Assembly: GCA_020466095.1 (NCBI GenBank)
Contig: CM035806.1
Coordinates: forward strand, 67,633,762 to 67,697,761
Reading direction: 5' to 3'
From: Chlorops oryzae
Taxonomy: Eukaryota; Arthropoda; Insecta; Diptera; Chloropidae
Length of the DNA: 64,000 nucleotides
Positions 19,936 through 32,295 of this stretch are shown one piece after another (position 1 is the first letter of the stretch; each line of letters begins with the position of its first letter). The notes beneath the pieces were generated by a model. The model saw only the letters and a program-made list of their open reading frames with translations. It searched no databases and had not been told where the DNA came from. Both the position numbers and the translations under genes were made by a program.

Positions 19936-20490
19936 ATAAACCCAAATAGACAAAAAAGAGCTATGTATTTCTAAAGAAGATATTTAAATTTAAATACCCT
20001 TCAACTGTATTCAATGAGCATAGCATAACAGCGAGAAACCGAGAACACCGATAGCTGCTCTCAACGATCAACATTGCAACCAGACGAATTTTGGTACAAG
20101 TCGAAGTTTGGGACATCATTGCCAGCATATATTACTATATATGTCACTCTCATAGATTTGGGGCGGGACATTTCGCGCCAGTTAGAAAGAGATGTTACTC
20201 GGCAGGCAAAAAAAGAGCGAGAGAGAAATACTTTTGGTGAGTACCTAAGTGAAAAATTCTTATTTTGGTGTGTACCCAAGACCGTGTTGAAAAGATCCAA
20301 AATAGAAACGGCTCCTGAGTGATATATATAGTTATATATGGTTGCTCATCTTTAGCTAACAAAGGATGCGAGTACTTGGCGATACAAAAGAAGAAATTTA
20401 AGATTTATGAGAAATTCCGGCCAATTCAACGGAATCTGAAAGAATGTTCAGTAAATCAAGAATTCTTATTTCGGACAGGAGGACGTCCTT
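19936..20490. other. Spacer holding one copy of a dispersed repeat
   Basis: 20157-20333 matches 55080-55286 in the same orientation (GAGAAATACTTTTGGTGAGT, GTACCCAAGACCGTGTTGAA, AACGGCTCCTGAGTGA). Element identity unknown. Nothing else recognised here. Confidence 0.6.
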
Positions 20491-20995
20491 AATAAACACA
20501 AATATTTTAAGGAGTTCGAATCGAATTCGAATCGATATCGCAGAGCGCGAATCGCATTTAACGAAATCGCTTCGAATTCGTTCGAATTCGCGGAAGGCCA
20601 TTTTCGCGATATCGCGCTTTTTATCGTAGAATTTATAATTTGCTGCCTTGTGCGAATTCGAACCGAAGAGAAATTACGATAAAAGCGCGATATCGCGAAA
20701 ATGGACTTCGGCGAATTCGAATCAAATTCAATTAGAAGAGAAAATATGATAAAAGCGCGATATTGCAAATTTTAAATTCTATGATAAAAATGCGAGCTCG
20801 ATGAGAGCTCGTTGCAAACGATTCGAATTTTTATCGCATTTTCTCTTCGAATCGAGTTCGAATCGAAGACACAATACGATAAAAGCGCGATATCGCGAAA
20901 AATGCCTTCTGCGAATTCGAATCGAATTCGTTTAATGCGATTCGCGCTCTACGAAATTGATTCGATTCGAACTCGTTATCGTATTTGTGTTTATT
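20491..20995. mobile_element. Foldback element with GATATCGC/GAATTC-rich arms
   Basis: Ends are AATAAACACAAATA (20491) and TATTTGTGTTTATT (to 20995). The arms (about 20491-20635 and 20868-20995) are long imperfect inverted copies with repeated TTCGAATCGAATTCG and GCGCGATATCGCGAAAATG motifs; a further inverted copy lies between them. No duplication is obvious at the flanks. No ORF of note. Confidence 0.65.
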
Positions 20996-21470
20996 GGGTT
21001 TGGTGCCAGCGAGAACACTTTTTTGACGCTTCACAACACTTACCCGGGAAACATTGAGGTTCGAGAACAGTTCCAGATTAATTTGAGAAGTGTATTTTTC
21101 AAGTAGCAAACGTTTAAAATCAATGTGAGAGTGATTTGAGAATGATGAATGATAGCATTAATATCAATCATTAATTCCCGATTTGAAAATGATTTAAGAA
21201 TCGCATTCGAAATTATAATTGAGGCAAAAAATGTTCAAACCTTCGCATGTGTTAGCTGGGTTTTAGCACAGCTTGACTGTTTGTTGACAAGCCTGTGACG
21301 TCACTTTGCCAAAATGAGCGTTTTCGCGGCACATTTAAAAATTGAATTTTTATCTTCGGTTTTCTATTTAAATACGTAGTAGAGTTTCAAAATTTTCGCT
21401 TTTTATTGAGTAACTAAATAAAACTGAACAACATAGGATGGTTTTCAAAACTCGGTGACCTTCATACATA
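20996..21470. other. Spacer, nothing recognised
   Basis: AT-rich between the foldback and the Tc1-like element. No coding or repeat signal seen. Confidence 0.5.
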
Positions 21471-23101
21471 CCTCAGTAAAAGAATTATATGTGCAGTAAG
21501 GTTTAGTACGATTTCGTAAAATTCTTAATATAAATAATTGTTTTGGGTATACGGTTTTCTTCTACGCACATGTCGTATTAATTATGCCAAATGTAATTAA
21601 CATAACTGCTTTTATTATATTAAAAAAAGATATAAAAACAAGAACTCAATAGTAAATATTTATATGTGCAAACTTAAAAAAACTCTTTAACTCCAAGAAA
21701 TGAACAAAAAAATTACAGAATTGGGTTGCTAGTAATTTGTATGCTTCCCGCGGTTTAAAATAACTTCACTTAGTCGATATGGCATAGAGTTTACCAATGC
21801 TTTTAAATCTTTTTCGGGTATTTCGTTCCATTGTTCAACTAAAGCACGTTTTAATTCTATAATGCTATCATACTGCTGTCCATTTTTGTACACCGCAGCT
21901 GAAAGCATGCCCCATAAGTTTTCTATGGGATTAAGGTCTGGACTAATAGCGGGCCAGTCCAACACGGGATATTTTTGTCCTTAAAGAACTGCTTCGTTAG
22001 CCGTGCTGCGTGAATTGGAGCATTGTCTTGCTGAAAAGTCCAGTTATCTCCATGCAGATCGCCAGCAAACTCTATTAGATTCTCGTGAAGCAAGTTAACA
22101 TAACAGGCCGCATTCATTTTGGTGGGAACGAAACATAATGGAGACTTTCCCATATAGCTGAAGGCAGCCCAAACCATTAAAGAGCCACCGCCATGAACAC
22201 GCTTTTTGTAAGTTTGCCTTTGCTGCCTTTTATCACGCCAGTATTTTTGACAATTGTCTGGGCCATCTAAATTAAACTTTTTTTCGTCGCTGAAAAATCA
22301 CATTACGCCATTCCTCGTCCCAAAACTTATATTTTTCGGCGAAAGACAAACGGGTATTTATATGTCGCTTAAGTAACATAGGTTTAGGTACCCTGGAGTC
22401 ATATACAATGTTTTTGTTTTCGTGCAAAATTTGAACTATTCTAGCTCTGGAACACTTGAAGCTTCAAATGCGCCTTGATTTGATTGGAGCTCATTCCTTT
22501 ATTGATAGCTAGGCGTAAAAATTTCTCGCTTGGAGCGAGGACTTATAGTGGGTTTTCGTCCGCTACGTTTGTTGAGGCCGTAGTTCTCTGGGTTTTTCAA
22601 AAAGTTTATGATGGTGTTTCGATGTCGTTGAAGTCGCTCAGCTATTTGACCACTTTTAATGCCATTTCGATGCATTTCCAATATAGCTCCCTGCTCCTTT
22701 TCGGACAAACTCAATCCACGAGGCATATTCAGCTGAAAAAAGCAAAAATAAATTCCTACTCTATTCATTGGATAAAAATTAAGCTTCTTTTACCTTTGCT
22801 TTGCAACGTCAAATAATATATGTAACTTAATTTGCGTTTCCTGTAGGTTACGGGTCGAAAAACAACAAGAAAAACAACTTGCACATTTACTTATTTACTA
22901 TAGCGATGATTAAAGCCTTCGTCTATTTTCATCCACCGATGGAAATAATGGCACATTATAAGAAATAAATCATATGGGTAAAATCAGCTGAGTACTCTGA
23001 AAGATGTTGCATACTTGAAATTAAATTTTCCCTCAAAAATGAGCGAAAATTAAAAAAAAATTCAGTTTTTTATTCTTGCACATATAATTCTTTTACTGAG
23101 G
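21471..23101 (-). mobile_element. Tc1-like transposon, decayed (1631 bp)
   Basis: 25-bp perfect inverted ends beginning CCTCAGTAAAAGAATTATAT at both termini, flanked by TA (21469-21470, 23102-23103). Contains transposase fragments on the minus strand. Confidence 0.88.
21729..22768 (-). pseudogene. Tc1-like DDE transposase, frameshifted
   Basis: N-terminal helix-turn-helix part begins MPRGLSLSEKEQGAI with GQIAERLQRHRNTIINFLK. After a break, [13 protein letters not shown] (first catalytic Asp) is read near 22300-22260; [14 protein letters not shown] and [12 protein letters not shown] (second Asp) at 22177 on; then in another frame [12 protein letters not shown], carrying the third acidic residue (Glu), to TNY. 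This is the Tc1/Tc3 DD34E pattern. At least two frameshifts make the copy non-functional. Confidence 0.88.
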
Positions 23102-23589
23102 TACTTATATGTTTTTAGCAGAGGTGTTCTGGTTTTTAGGCGCTTGTCCTGCGTATTTTTGTTAAATGGAAAAAATGTTTGGTTTTTCGTAAATGTTCTG
23201 TTTTTGTTCTGCTTTTCTTCGCCATGCAAATCAAAAATATTCTAGCTTCGGCAGCCCTTTTAGGCTTTTTAAACTAGTTAAGGACAATAATAATTGAATT
23301 TAATTTGAGCTAGCCGGGTTCAAATACCCCAACTGCAATTTATAAGCGAAGGAAGTTGTTTCAACACTTCCATAACTACAAAACGAAAGTTTACAAACCA
23401 AGCAAAACAAGGTATTTTCTATTTTAAAGAATTTATGGACTAATGAAAAGTCCCAAATGAAAATTGAGACTGCGAAATCTTTGAAATGAAATTAGCTCCT
23501 TTGAATTTAAAGAATAATTGCAAAGTGAGGAGAACTTAGTTTACCAAATTTATGCCTCAGTAATCGAATCCTATAAAAAATTTCGAAAT
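23102..23589. other. Spacer, nothing recognised
   Basis: AT-rich. No ORF or repeat end seen. Confidence 0.5.
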
Positions 23590-23816
23590 AGCTTAAGTTT
23601 CTATTAGCAAAGTGGACGTGGCAAATGGCCAGTTTTCATAAAGAAATTTTGCAAAACTCGGTATACGGGGCTCCTTATGGCCTTTTAAACCTCTGGAATG
23701 TTCTTTCTTATTGGTCCTGTTTTTTGGGCGTGGTTTAAAAATTATTTAAACATGTGTGCCTGTGTCGGGTAATTTATTGTCAGGCTCGACTGACTTTTTT
23801 AACTTGGTTCAAATAT
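23590..23816 (+). mobile_element. DINE-like element fragment (family 2)
   Basis: Matches the reverse complement of 55389-55600 loosely: AAAGTGGACGTGGC, AAAACTCGGTATACGGGGCT, TGTGTCGGGTAATTTATTG, TCAGGCTCGACTGAC, ending AACTTG. Truncated and older than the 55389 copy. Confidence 0.6.
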
Positions 23817-24125
23817 TCCTTAGAATTTTTCCTTCAAATAGCGCTTGTTACATGTCACCAACATAGTTCTGGTTCTTTTTGTGGACTTGTTTCAAGCCGT
23901 TGCTTAGTGAAATGGTAGAAAAAATGAAATACAATTCGAACATTTTTCTTCAATTTTTGTATGACATGACAAGCAATGTTATATTCGATCCAAGGTGTAT
24001 TTAATAAGGTGATAGCAGTAGCACATGTGTCTTCTTCTTCTGAATTGTTTTTGTTTTTAGTTCATTCAACTGTCAAAATTGACGTTCGTTTTATTTCGAA
24101 AATTTTCAAAGTTAAGAAGTAAAAT

Positions 24126-24350
24126 ATGAGAAAGTGTATTTTGTGCGGGAAAAACAAAGGTGTTTCGTTGTTTAAAAACGCCCACCGACGAACGGCGGAA
24201 GAATTTGTGGGAAAAAGCCTGCAAAGGCAATTAAAAGCGACTTCCTAGTCTGCTCGGACACTTTTTGCCATCCGAATTATTTCGGTGCAAGATTGGCATT
24301 AATGCCAATGCAGTGCCTTCTATTGGAATTGTCTCCAATGAAGAGTAAGA
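24126..24350 (+). pseudogene. P-like transposase exon: THAP zinc finger, degraded
   Basis: Begins MRKCILCGKNKGVSLFK, the first C-X2-C of a THAP domain, then in shifted frames TPTDERRKNLWEKACKG and SDFLVCSDTFCHPNYFGA, and later NANAVPSIGIV. In THAP domains this C2CH finger binds the transposon ends. The His expected after CSD is Thr here, and at least two or three indels are needed to read the domain, so it is dead. Its position 135 bp inside the left terminal repeat fits exon 0 of P elements. Confidence 0.8.
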
Positions 24351-24959
24351 GTGACAAAAATATACATAATAAATATATGCCTATGTATACATATAGTATA
24401 TTTGAATCTATTAGTGCAAATAGACTAATTATTAAATTTCAATTAAGCGCCAATTTGTTATGTCCGTTGGATATGAATGGATTTGTCGGGTTGTTTCGAA
24501 GATTCGCCATTGCAACATAATAGCTGTGATAAACAAGCAGAGTAAGTGCTAAATTTTTTTATTTTTTAAATTACTTCGTGAAGAACTTTTGAACAGATTT
24601 GAAGAAAACATCGTGGTACAAACGAGTTGTGGTACACAAACAAGTAAAAGCATGTTTCCACATAGTGAATTAACTAAATGAATTAGAGTTATTTCGGTCA
24701 TTTAGAAGCGTATAATTACGATTATTATTGAAAATATTGGTTCAGGAGACTAAAAAAAAAATAATGTTGATAAGATTTGATGCAGATGCTTTGCAGACTC
24801 TAATCCATATGGTTAATTCACTATGTTAATTCAATGTGGAAACATGCTATAAGTGCAACATTTCGTTATTTTATGAATTAATTGTGGCATAAATTTTTAA
24901 ATAACATCAACCAATTTATTGTTGTATTTAACGGCGATGTCATTTTTTCAAATTCATAA
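24351..24959. other. P-like intron/leader region
   Basis: No coding signal. It contains the MITE at 24647-24851 and otherwise AT-rich sequence. Confidence 0.5.
24647..24851. mobile_element. Small MITE or foldback in the P-like element
   Basis: AGCATGTTTCCACAT followed by AGTGAATTAAC at 24648 is mirrored by GTTAATTCACTATG and ATGTGGAAACATGCT near 24812-24851. No clear target duplication. Confidence 0.6.
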
Positions 24960-25057
24960 ATGGAGATTGTCCAAATGCATGCAAAAAATAGAAGACTCAA
25001 AGCACAAATCTCCATGTTGGGGGAAAAAGCGAAGCGGACCAATAATGTTATGAGAGG
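24960..25057 (+). pseudogene. P-like transposase exon: coiled-coil segment
   Basis: MEIVQMHAKNRRLKAQISML then GEKAKRTNNVMRG looks like the short coiled-coil/leucine-zipper region that follows the THAP finger in P transposases. BEL insertion occurs after AGAGG (25053-25057). The frame resumes at 33657, reading NNVMRG then IEKIFTNGQIRKM, so the insertion split a codon-continuous exon. Confidence 0.75.
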
Positions 25058-25639
25058 TGTTCGTGTTCGCCGCCGCAACTACGCAGCCGACCCTTTAAAG
25101 CGCGGCGAATTAGTAAAATCTCCTTTTTTTCTTGGTACAACTAAAAGTTCGAGCTCGAGCGAGCTCTGGCCTCTAAGCAAAAATCAATCGCATAAGTAGT
25201 CTCGCCAAAAAAGTTCGTGCGCGCATCATCGCCCCCCAATCAAGAACAAAAAAAAAAATTAAAACAAAACAAAAAATCCAAATTCCTTTAAACAAAAAAC
25301 AGAACAAAAAATATTAAAGAACGACCGAGAAATAATAAAGAAAAACAGTGAGTTTAATTAATAAAATTTTGAATAAAAAACAAAAAAAAAAAACCAAAAA
25401 AAAGGTGAAGTCAATTGAATTGAAAAATCTTTAAACAAGGAAAATTAAAAAGAAGAAAAATTAGTGAACTAAGAAGAAGAAAAATTAGTGAACTAAGAAA
25501 CAAAAAAAAAAAGAAAATTCCACAAAAAACCCAACCAAAAATCATATTCGCGCCGCGCAATCCACCAAAGGCCCCAATTCAACATCTGCGAGCCCAACGA
25601 GAAACAGGTACGTGCCCTTCATCCTTTAAAGAACAAACA
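25058..25639 (+). repeat. 5' LTR of BEL element (582 bp)
   Basis: Direct repeat of 33081-33651. Contains GTTCGAGCTCGAGCGAGCTC and long A-runs. After it, TGGCGATCCCGTGCC at 25642 is the primer-binding-site candidate. Confidence 0.93.
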
Positions 25640-26983
25640 TTTGGCGATCCCGTGCCAGGAGCCTGGAAACAGGTTCTGGAGGACCAACCCTTGCGAGGAA
25701 AGATCGAGAAAGTAGGCCACGTGTGGTCACCTTTACTGCTATTTGCCCTTCAGAAAGGTCAGGGCAGCACGATCCAGGCACGTGACACACAGCACCGTTT
25801 CGACTCATCCTTTCTCTTCATATTCGTATCACCTATCTCGCTCGCACACCCGTGTCGCCTTTGGTGGTGGTTTTTGTGCACAACGAATATCGCAGACCAA
25901 CAGCCATATAACGGGTCTGCCAGCAGCGTTAGATTTCTCGTTCCCTTTTTTTTGCGAACGAACACAGCCAGCATCAAGGCCTTGCGGTTGTTTTTCCTTT
26001 TTTTTGTTTCATTGCTTTGCTTTGCAATAGCGCCTGTACTGCTATTCCAACTTCGTACGGGACAATTGTTGAGCTGGTCAGTTGCCACGCAGTGTGTCGC
26101 ATCGAACATCAAACGTGATCGAGTGGATTTGTGCGGCCGAACTTGCCACAGCTATTGGAATCGCGGTTCGCCTGCAACCACACACACGCACAAGCTCTCG
26201 TTTTTTACGCTTTTCGCCGCAGTGACAAGGCAACTGAAAGCGTCGCTTTGAAGCTCGGTCGTTCGGTCGTTCTGTCGATCGCTATTGAAAGTCTCATTTT
26301 CCTCTGCTGCTTGTGCGCTGTTTACGCGCAGTCTGTGCTCTGCCCGTGCGTATGAGAAATTGGCTTATCCAGCGTGCATGAAATTCTGCGACAGTGGGCA
26401 AACATTAGAAAAAAAAATCATTTGAATTTGTCTCTTGGCGTATTGCAATTTCTTAAATTGGAATTGCTGATTTTTACTGATATTTTGAAAGATTGGAATT
26501 TGATTTTAATAAAATTTATTAATTCGTTTGGATTTTTAATATTGAATCTGGGGTTGCAGGAATTTGTGGGGGTGTTGCGAAAATAAAGGTCTGGAACTGA
26601 AGTGCGCTACTGTCGGCATCGTTCGCACTGTATTGTCAACATAAATTTATATTGCAGCGCAGGAATTTAGAACGATTCGTTGCCACGGCTGCAAATTTAT
26701 TTTTTTTTCTTTTGCGAAGCATTTTCCACACGTCCGTTTGTGACGGACTTGAAAAGGGGCTCGTACGCCTTCGATCATCATAGTGCCCTACGACCGGTAT
26801 TTTCCGCACCTGACAACGCTTAGCTTATCCATCGTCACATCGATAATTTTGCGTTTGGCAAAATCAAATTTAAGCGTGGGCGAGTTATTCGTTAATTTGC
26901 TGAGATATTACTAAATAATTTTTATCTTTATTCCGGAAGCACGGCACCTGGTTTTGTGACACAATTTCATCAAAGTTGCCGAC
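25640..26983 (+). other. BEL 5' leader (1.34 kb)
   Basis: Long leader between primer-binding site and gag. It holds open stretches on both strands that do not look like any protein I know. Nothing else recognised. Confidence 0.6.
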
Positions 26984-27797
26984 ATGTCTTTTGATTTGAA
27001 ATTCAACGATGCGGTACAGCAGCTTAAGAGCTACTGCGATATTATCATGCAGTCTGACCCCTTGAATCAAACAGAGTCACTCCTCGAGATTAAATTTGAG
27101 GAAATTCAGGATTGCTGGAAGCGGGTTCAAGAGACTTACGACGCGGCCCGCTCAAACGACGCATGGCATGATGAAGTTGCCGCTCTGGCTCAAGGGACGT
27201 ATAATGAATGTCGCGACCTCCAAGTTATCGTGCGCGCTCAGCTGAAGGATCTGCTACGGATGCATTCTCACTCCCATCCACCACTATCTGCTGAGATGCC
27301 GCCAGAAGATCATTTTATTCGAGTGCCCCCATGTGACGTTGCAAATTTTTCCGGAGGATACAACGAGTGGCCAGCATTTCGTGACATGTTTACGGCCGTG
27401 TACATCAACAACCCGAGACTGCCACCTGTACAAAAACTGTATTATTTGCACAATAAAACGACAGGCGCCGCCGGAGCGATTGTCAAAGGATACCCCCTGT
27501 GTGGATCGAATTTTTCGCACGCCTGGGAGGCTCTCCAAGCGCGGTACGAGAACAAGCGCATTTTAATCGATCACCAATTGAAGACCTTGTTCGATCTGCC
27601 AGCGATTGAAGACGAGACCAGCGAAGGAATTTTGAAAATTCAGACGACAGTCAACGATTGTATCACCATGATGAGAAGCCAAGGAGTGGTCGATTTTTGG
27701 GATGCCATGCTCGTTCATTTTTGCTCCAGCCGCCTGCCAGCCGCTACGATCGCACATTGGGAGCAGTCGCTCTCATCGCATCGAGAGCTGCCGACTG
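26984..27797 (+). pseudogene. gag: BEL Gag (capsid), ends in a frameshift
   Basis: Starts MSFDLKFNDAVQQLKSYCDI. The centre (about 105-250) has the BEL/Pao capsid signature of DUF1759: FSGGYNEWPAFRDMFTAVYI, LYYLHNKTTGAAGAIVKGYP, WEALQARYENKRILIDHQL. It would build the particle. The frame ends at 27808 in SSHRELPTGNR, whereas the other frame continues WKQMNEFLSNRYEVVERL. One base appears to be missing near 27797, so gag and pol were probably a single ORF, as usual in this family. Confidence 0.9.
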
Positions 27798-30700
27798 GAA
27801 ACAGATGAACGAATTTCTCAGCAACCGCTATGAGGTCGTCGAACGCCTTTCGAGCTTCACGAAGGTGAAAGCGCCGGTTCTATCTGCAAACCAATCAACT
27901 TCATCGACCAACGTTTTCCACACTCAGGATCAGACTCCAGGGTCGTGCCCCTTGTGCAACGGAAACCATCCCTTACGCCAATGCGCCCAATTTTTGAAGA
28001 TGCCAGTCGCGGAGCGATTTAAACTTGTTACGAAATCGAAGCGCTGCCTCAACTGTCTCGCTATCAATCACCAACGGTCCAAATGCCCCAGTACACACAA
28101 CTGTGCGAAGTGCCAACAGCGACATCACACTTTGTTGCATTTTGCGAGCGCGGCTGCAACAACGGACACGAAAGCCTCTACCCCCTCTTTGACATCTCTT
28201 CCGGAGATGGGCCCGTCTCCGACGAGCCAACCGCCGCATTTCCATGCGCAACCAGAGGCCTCGAGCTCCGTGAGCATCCCCTCCACGTCACAGACACACG
28301 CACACGTCTCCATCAGCCAGACACAGGTGCTTTTGCCAACGGCCATCGCGCAGATTCTACATAATGGAGAACGATTCCTAGTCCGGGCGCTTTTAGACCA
28401 AGGTTCGCAGAGAACATTTTTAACGGAACGCATGCAGCTGCAGTTGAACTTGCCGACGACTCATAAAATCTGCAACGTATCCGGCATGGGTGGCCAATGC
28501 ACCCAAATCGCGAAAAAGGAGTGCACCATCACGCTCGCATCGCCTCGTTCTTCGTTCGAGGAAGAAATCGACGCCGTGGTGTTGCCGAAATTGACCAATT
28601 GGCTTCCGGCCAAAAGGGTCTCCAATTTGGATCCCCACGAGATCTCATCGTTGGAGCTCGCCGATCCCCGGTTTATGAATCCAGCCCGCATCGATATGGT
28701 CATCGGGTCTGATATCATGCCGAAATTACTGCGGCCGGGCGTCAAGATGAATGTCGGAGGAAGCCTTATTGCCCAGAATTCTGTTTTCGGTTGGTATTTG
28801 AGTGGGCCGATCGCCAGCGAAACCACCGACGCGTTTACGACGCAAGTCTCCTCCGGAGATCCCCACGAGTCACTCCACGAGTTACTCAAATCGTTTTGGG
28901 AGCAGGAAGAAATCACGACCTCCCCTCCTCTTCTTCCAGAAGACATCTATTGTGAAGAATTTTACACTGAAACCACCATTAGGAATTCGGATGGTAGATA
29001 CGTCGTGCGTCTACCATTTAAGGATGAATTCTCCAAAGCCGCTCTTCGCTTGGGCTCGTCACGATTTGGAGCGCTGACGCAGTATAGGAGCCTGGAGAGA
29101 AGGCTCGCAAAGCAGCCACTTATGCGCGACACCTATAATTCCGTTCTGTCCGAGTATCTCACATACGATCATATGGGACCATGCCCTGATTTCGAGATCA
29201 CACGAGAAAATAATTTCCGTTCGTTCTATCTACCGCACCATGCGGTGATGAAGCCTGAGAGCACCTCCACCAAGGTACGAGTCGTTTTCAACGCGTCGCA
29301 GAAAACATCTTCCGCCCTGTCGCTGAATGATATACTTCACGTGGGACCGGTGTTGCAATCAGACCTAGTCATCCTCTTGCTCAATTGGCGGCTCTACCGT
29401 TTCGTCTTCAATGGGGACATTGAAAAGATGTACCGACAGATTCGAGTGCATGAAGAGGATCGGGCATTCCAGCGCATCTTATTCCGCGAAAATGAGACGG
29501 CGCCGATCCGGGACTATGAGCTGAAAACGGTCACATTTGGCGTCAACTGTGCTCCATTTTTAGCCATTCGAACGCTCCATCAGCTGGCCAACGACTCCAT
29601 TGAAGATGCTCCACAGGCAGCCTTCATTTTGAAAAACGAAACCTATGTCGATGATGTCCTGGCCGGCGGACATACGCTGGAAGAAGTCTGTGTGGCAAAG
29701 GAGCAGCTCATACGTACGCTCGGATCCGCCGGATTTCCATTGAGGAAAATAACTGCGAATCATCCAACGTTATTGGAAGACGTCGCCCCCTCGCATCTTC
29801 TCGACGCCGAGTTTTTGAAGATCAGATCTGCCAGTGATGCAAAAATGTTAGGAATTCGATGGAATGCGGTCACGGACTGTTTCTCCTACAAGTTAAGTAC
29901 TCATTCCGCCGCGAAGTCCACCACCAAACGCCAGATCCTATCCGACATCGCGAAATTGTTTGATCCAGCGGGATGGCTGACTCCGATCATCATTCGAGCC
30001 AAGGTTTGATGCAACAACTGTGGCTCGAAGGCACTGACTGGGATCAACGAGCTTCAAATGAAGCTTTGGAGCGCTGGCATGCCTTTGTAACTGATTTGCC
30101 ATTCATCGAGCAAATCCTTATTCCGAGATGGGTCCATTACGACCCCACCGCCTCCGTTCAACTTCACGGATTCTGCGATGCTTCGGAGCGAGCATATTGT
30201 GCAGCCCTTTATCTTCGCATCGAGAGCCACAATCAAGTCTACGCCCACTTGCTTACGGCGAAATCCAAAGTGGCGCCGCTTCAGACTGTCAGCTTGCCGC
30301 GCCTCGAGCTCTGTGCCGCAGTTCTGCTTTCCAAGCTGATCAAAGCGGTCAAAGCTCAACTACATATTCATGAACATCAAACAGTTTTATGGACTGATGC
30401 CTCGATCGTGTTGGCTTGGCTGAAGCGCCCTCCAAATGCATGGAAAACTTACGTCGCGAACGAATTTCCCAAATTCTGACCAATATTGGGAGTACTCCAT
30501 GGCACCATGTTCGATCGCGGGAAAATCCGGCTGACCTGGGAACGCGCGGGATGCTAGCGCAAGATCTACATGAGAATATGCTCTGGTGGCATGGACCGTC
30601 CTGGCTTGTGGAGCCACCCGCAAAATGGCCCCAAATTGAGGCGCCCCAGCCTCCATTATCGAAGAACGAAAAACGATCGCCTTCACTACCATCACCGAGA

Positions 30701-32162
30701 CTGAGGATCTCCTAGCCAGATTCTCATCTTACGACCGAGCTTTGAGAGTACTCGGATTTGTACTGCGATTTTACAAGCAAGCGCGAAGAGAGCTCGCGCC
30801 GAGGCCGACCACACTCATACTTTCACAAGACGAGCTGACGGTTGCGAGAAATCGTCTAATTTTGTTTTCGCAAACATTTCACTATCCACTCGAATATCAG
30901 GACCTGAGCGAAGGAAAGCCGCTCGGGAAAAAGAGCGAACTGTTACCCTTGAACCCCATGCTCGATGACGATGGACTTCTGCGCGTCAATGGCCGATTGA
31001 TACATGCAGATCTTACGCCCGATGAGAGATATCCGATCATAATACCGGCTGCGTCAACGTTCTGCCGCCTTTATCTGGATTTCGTCCACAAAACACTCCT
31101 GCATGGCGGTGCGCAACTCATGTTCCGCATGGTTCGACAAAACTTCTACATCGCACGTTTGAAACGGAAAATCAAGAGCTGTATCACCCGGTGTCATATA
31201 TGCACGATCCATAAGCAACGATTAAAAACCCAGATGATGGCCGCACTACCAGCTGAGAGATCGACGTTGTCGCTACCATTTACGCATACCGGTGTCGATT
31301 TCGCCGGACCATTCGACATCAAGACCTCTGCTCTTCGGACCGCACCATATCTAAAAGGTTATGTCAGCGTTTTCGTGTGTTTCGCCACCAAGGCGGTGCA
31401 CCTCGAATTATGTTCAGAATTATCCACGATGTCTTTCCGAGCCGCGTTCGATCGATTCGTCGGACGGCGAGGCCTGCCAAAACGGGTTTTTTCGACAACG
31501 GTCGAAATTTCTTGGCGCAAAAAACGCTCTGGATATTGAATTCGCAAGTTTTCTTTCGAACGCTGCTGACGACCTTCAACAGAAATATTCCTGCACGGCT
31601 TCGAATGGCATATGATCCCGCCCCACGCGCCCCACATGGGTGGACTATGGGAGGCGGCGGTCAAGAGCTCAAGCTTCATTTTGTGAAAGTTGCCGGACCA
31701 CATAAGTTCTCATTCGAGGAATTCGCCACCCTGCTGGCCCGCATAGAGGGGGTGTTAAATTCGCGTCCCCTCACTCCGATGTCCGATGATCCTTCAGATC
31801 TGCTGGCATTGACGCCCGGTCACTTCCTTCGAGGAGCCCTCCACCGCCTGGCCCGAAGAACCTCAAGCAGACTTGCCGCTCACTACGAGATGGGAAAAGG
31901 TGAAAATTCTTCATCATCGCTTCGCCCAACGTTGGAAGTCAGAATATCTCTTGAGTCTCCACAAAAGGGATAAATGGAAGGTACCACAACCAAATATGAA
32001 GGTCGATGATTTTGTCGTCGTCATGGATGCTCAATTGCCACCGTTTGAATGGAGAAAAGGGAGAGTCATTCAAGTGCATCCTGGAGATGATGGCCTCGTA
32101 CGCATCGTCGAGGTCAAGACACAGTTCGACGTCGTCACAAGACCTATCACGAAACTCTGCCT
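27798..32162 (+). pseudogene. pol: BEL Pol: zinc knuckles, protease, RT, RNase H, integrase, frameshifted
   Basis: In order: Cys/His motifs CPLCNGNHPLRQC, CLNCLAINHQRSKC, CAKCQQRHHTLLH (27947-28130); protease RALLDQGSQRTFL near 28385; RT with NGDIEKMYRQIRV and YVDDVLAGG (29643); RNase H with GFCDASERAYCAALY and LWTDASIVLAWLK; integrase with HGGAQLMFRMVRQNFYI, CHICTIHK, GVDFAGPF, FDNGRNF; and the C-terminal DUF5641-like part (KVDDFVVVMDA). Open to 30009. Then single-base frame changes near 30006, 30461, 30640, 31488 and more around 31600-31900 are needed. Each is one base, which could be decay or read error. Confidence 0.92.
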
Positions 32163-32295
32163 GCTTCCTGTAGACCTTTCCGAAGCTTTATGTTTAATAT
32201 TCGTCATCCAATCGCCACACCCCCTCCTCCCCCTCTCTTTGTATATCACGATTTGTCCGCTCATGAAGATCTCTTATTCGTTTCAGACATACATC

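Noticed and set aside
25652..26355. Overlapping ORFs up to 199 codons in the BEL leader
   Set aside because: Low-complexity Phe/Ser/Leu content on one strand and no motif; better explained as an untranslated leader.
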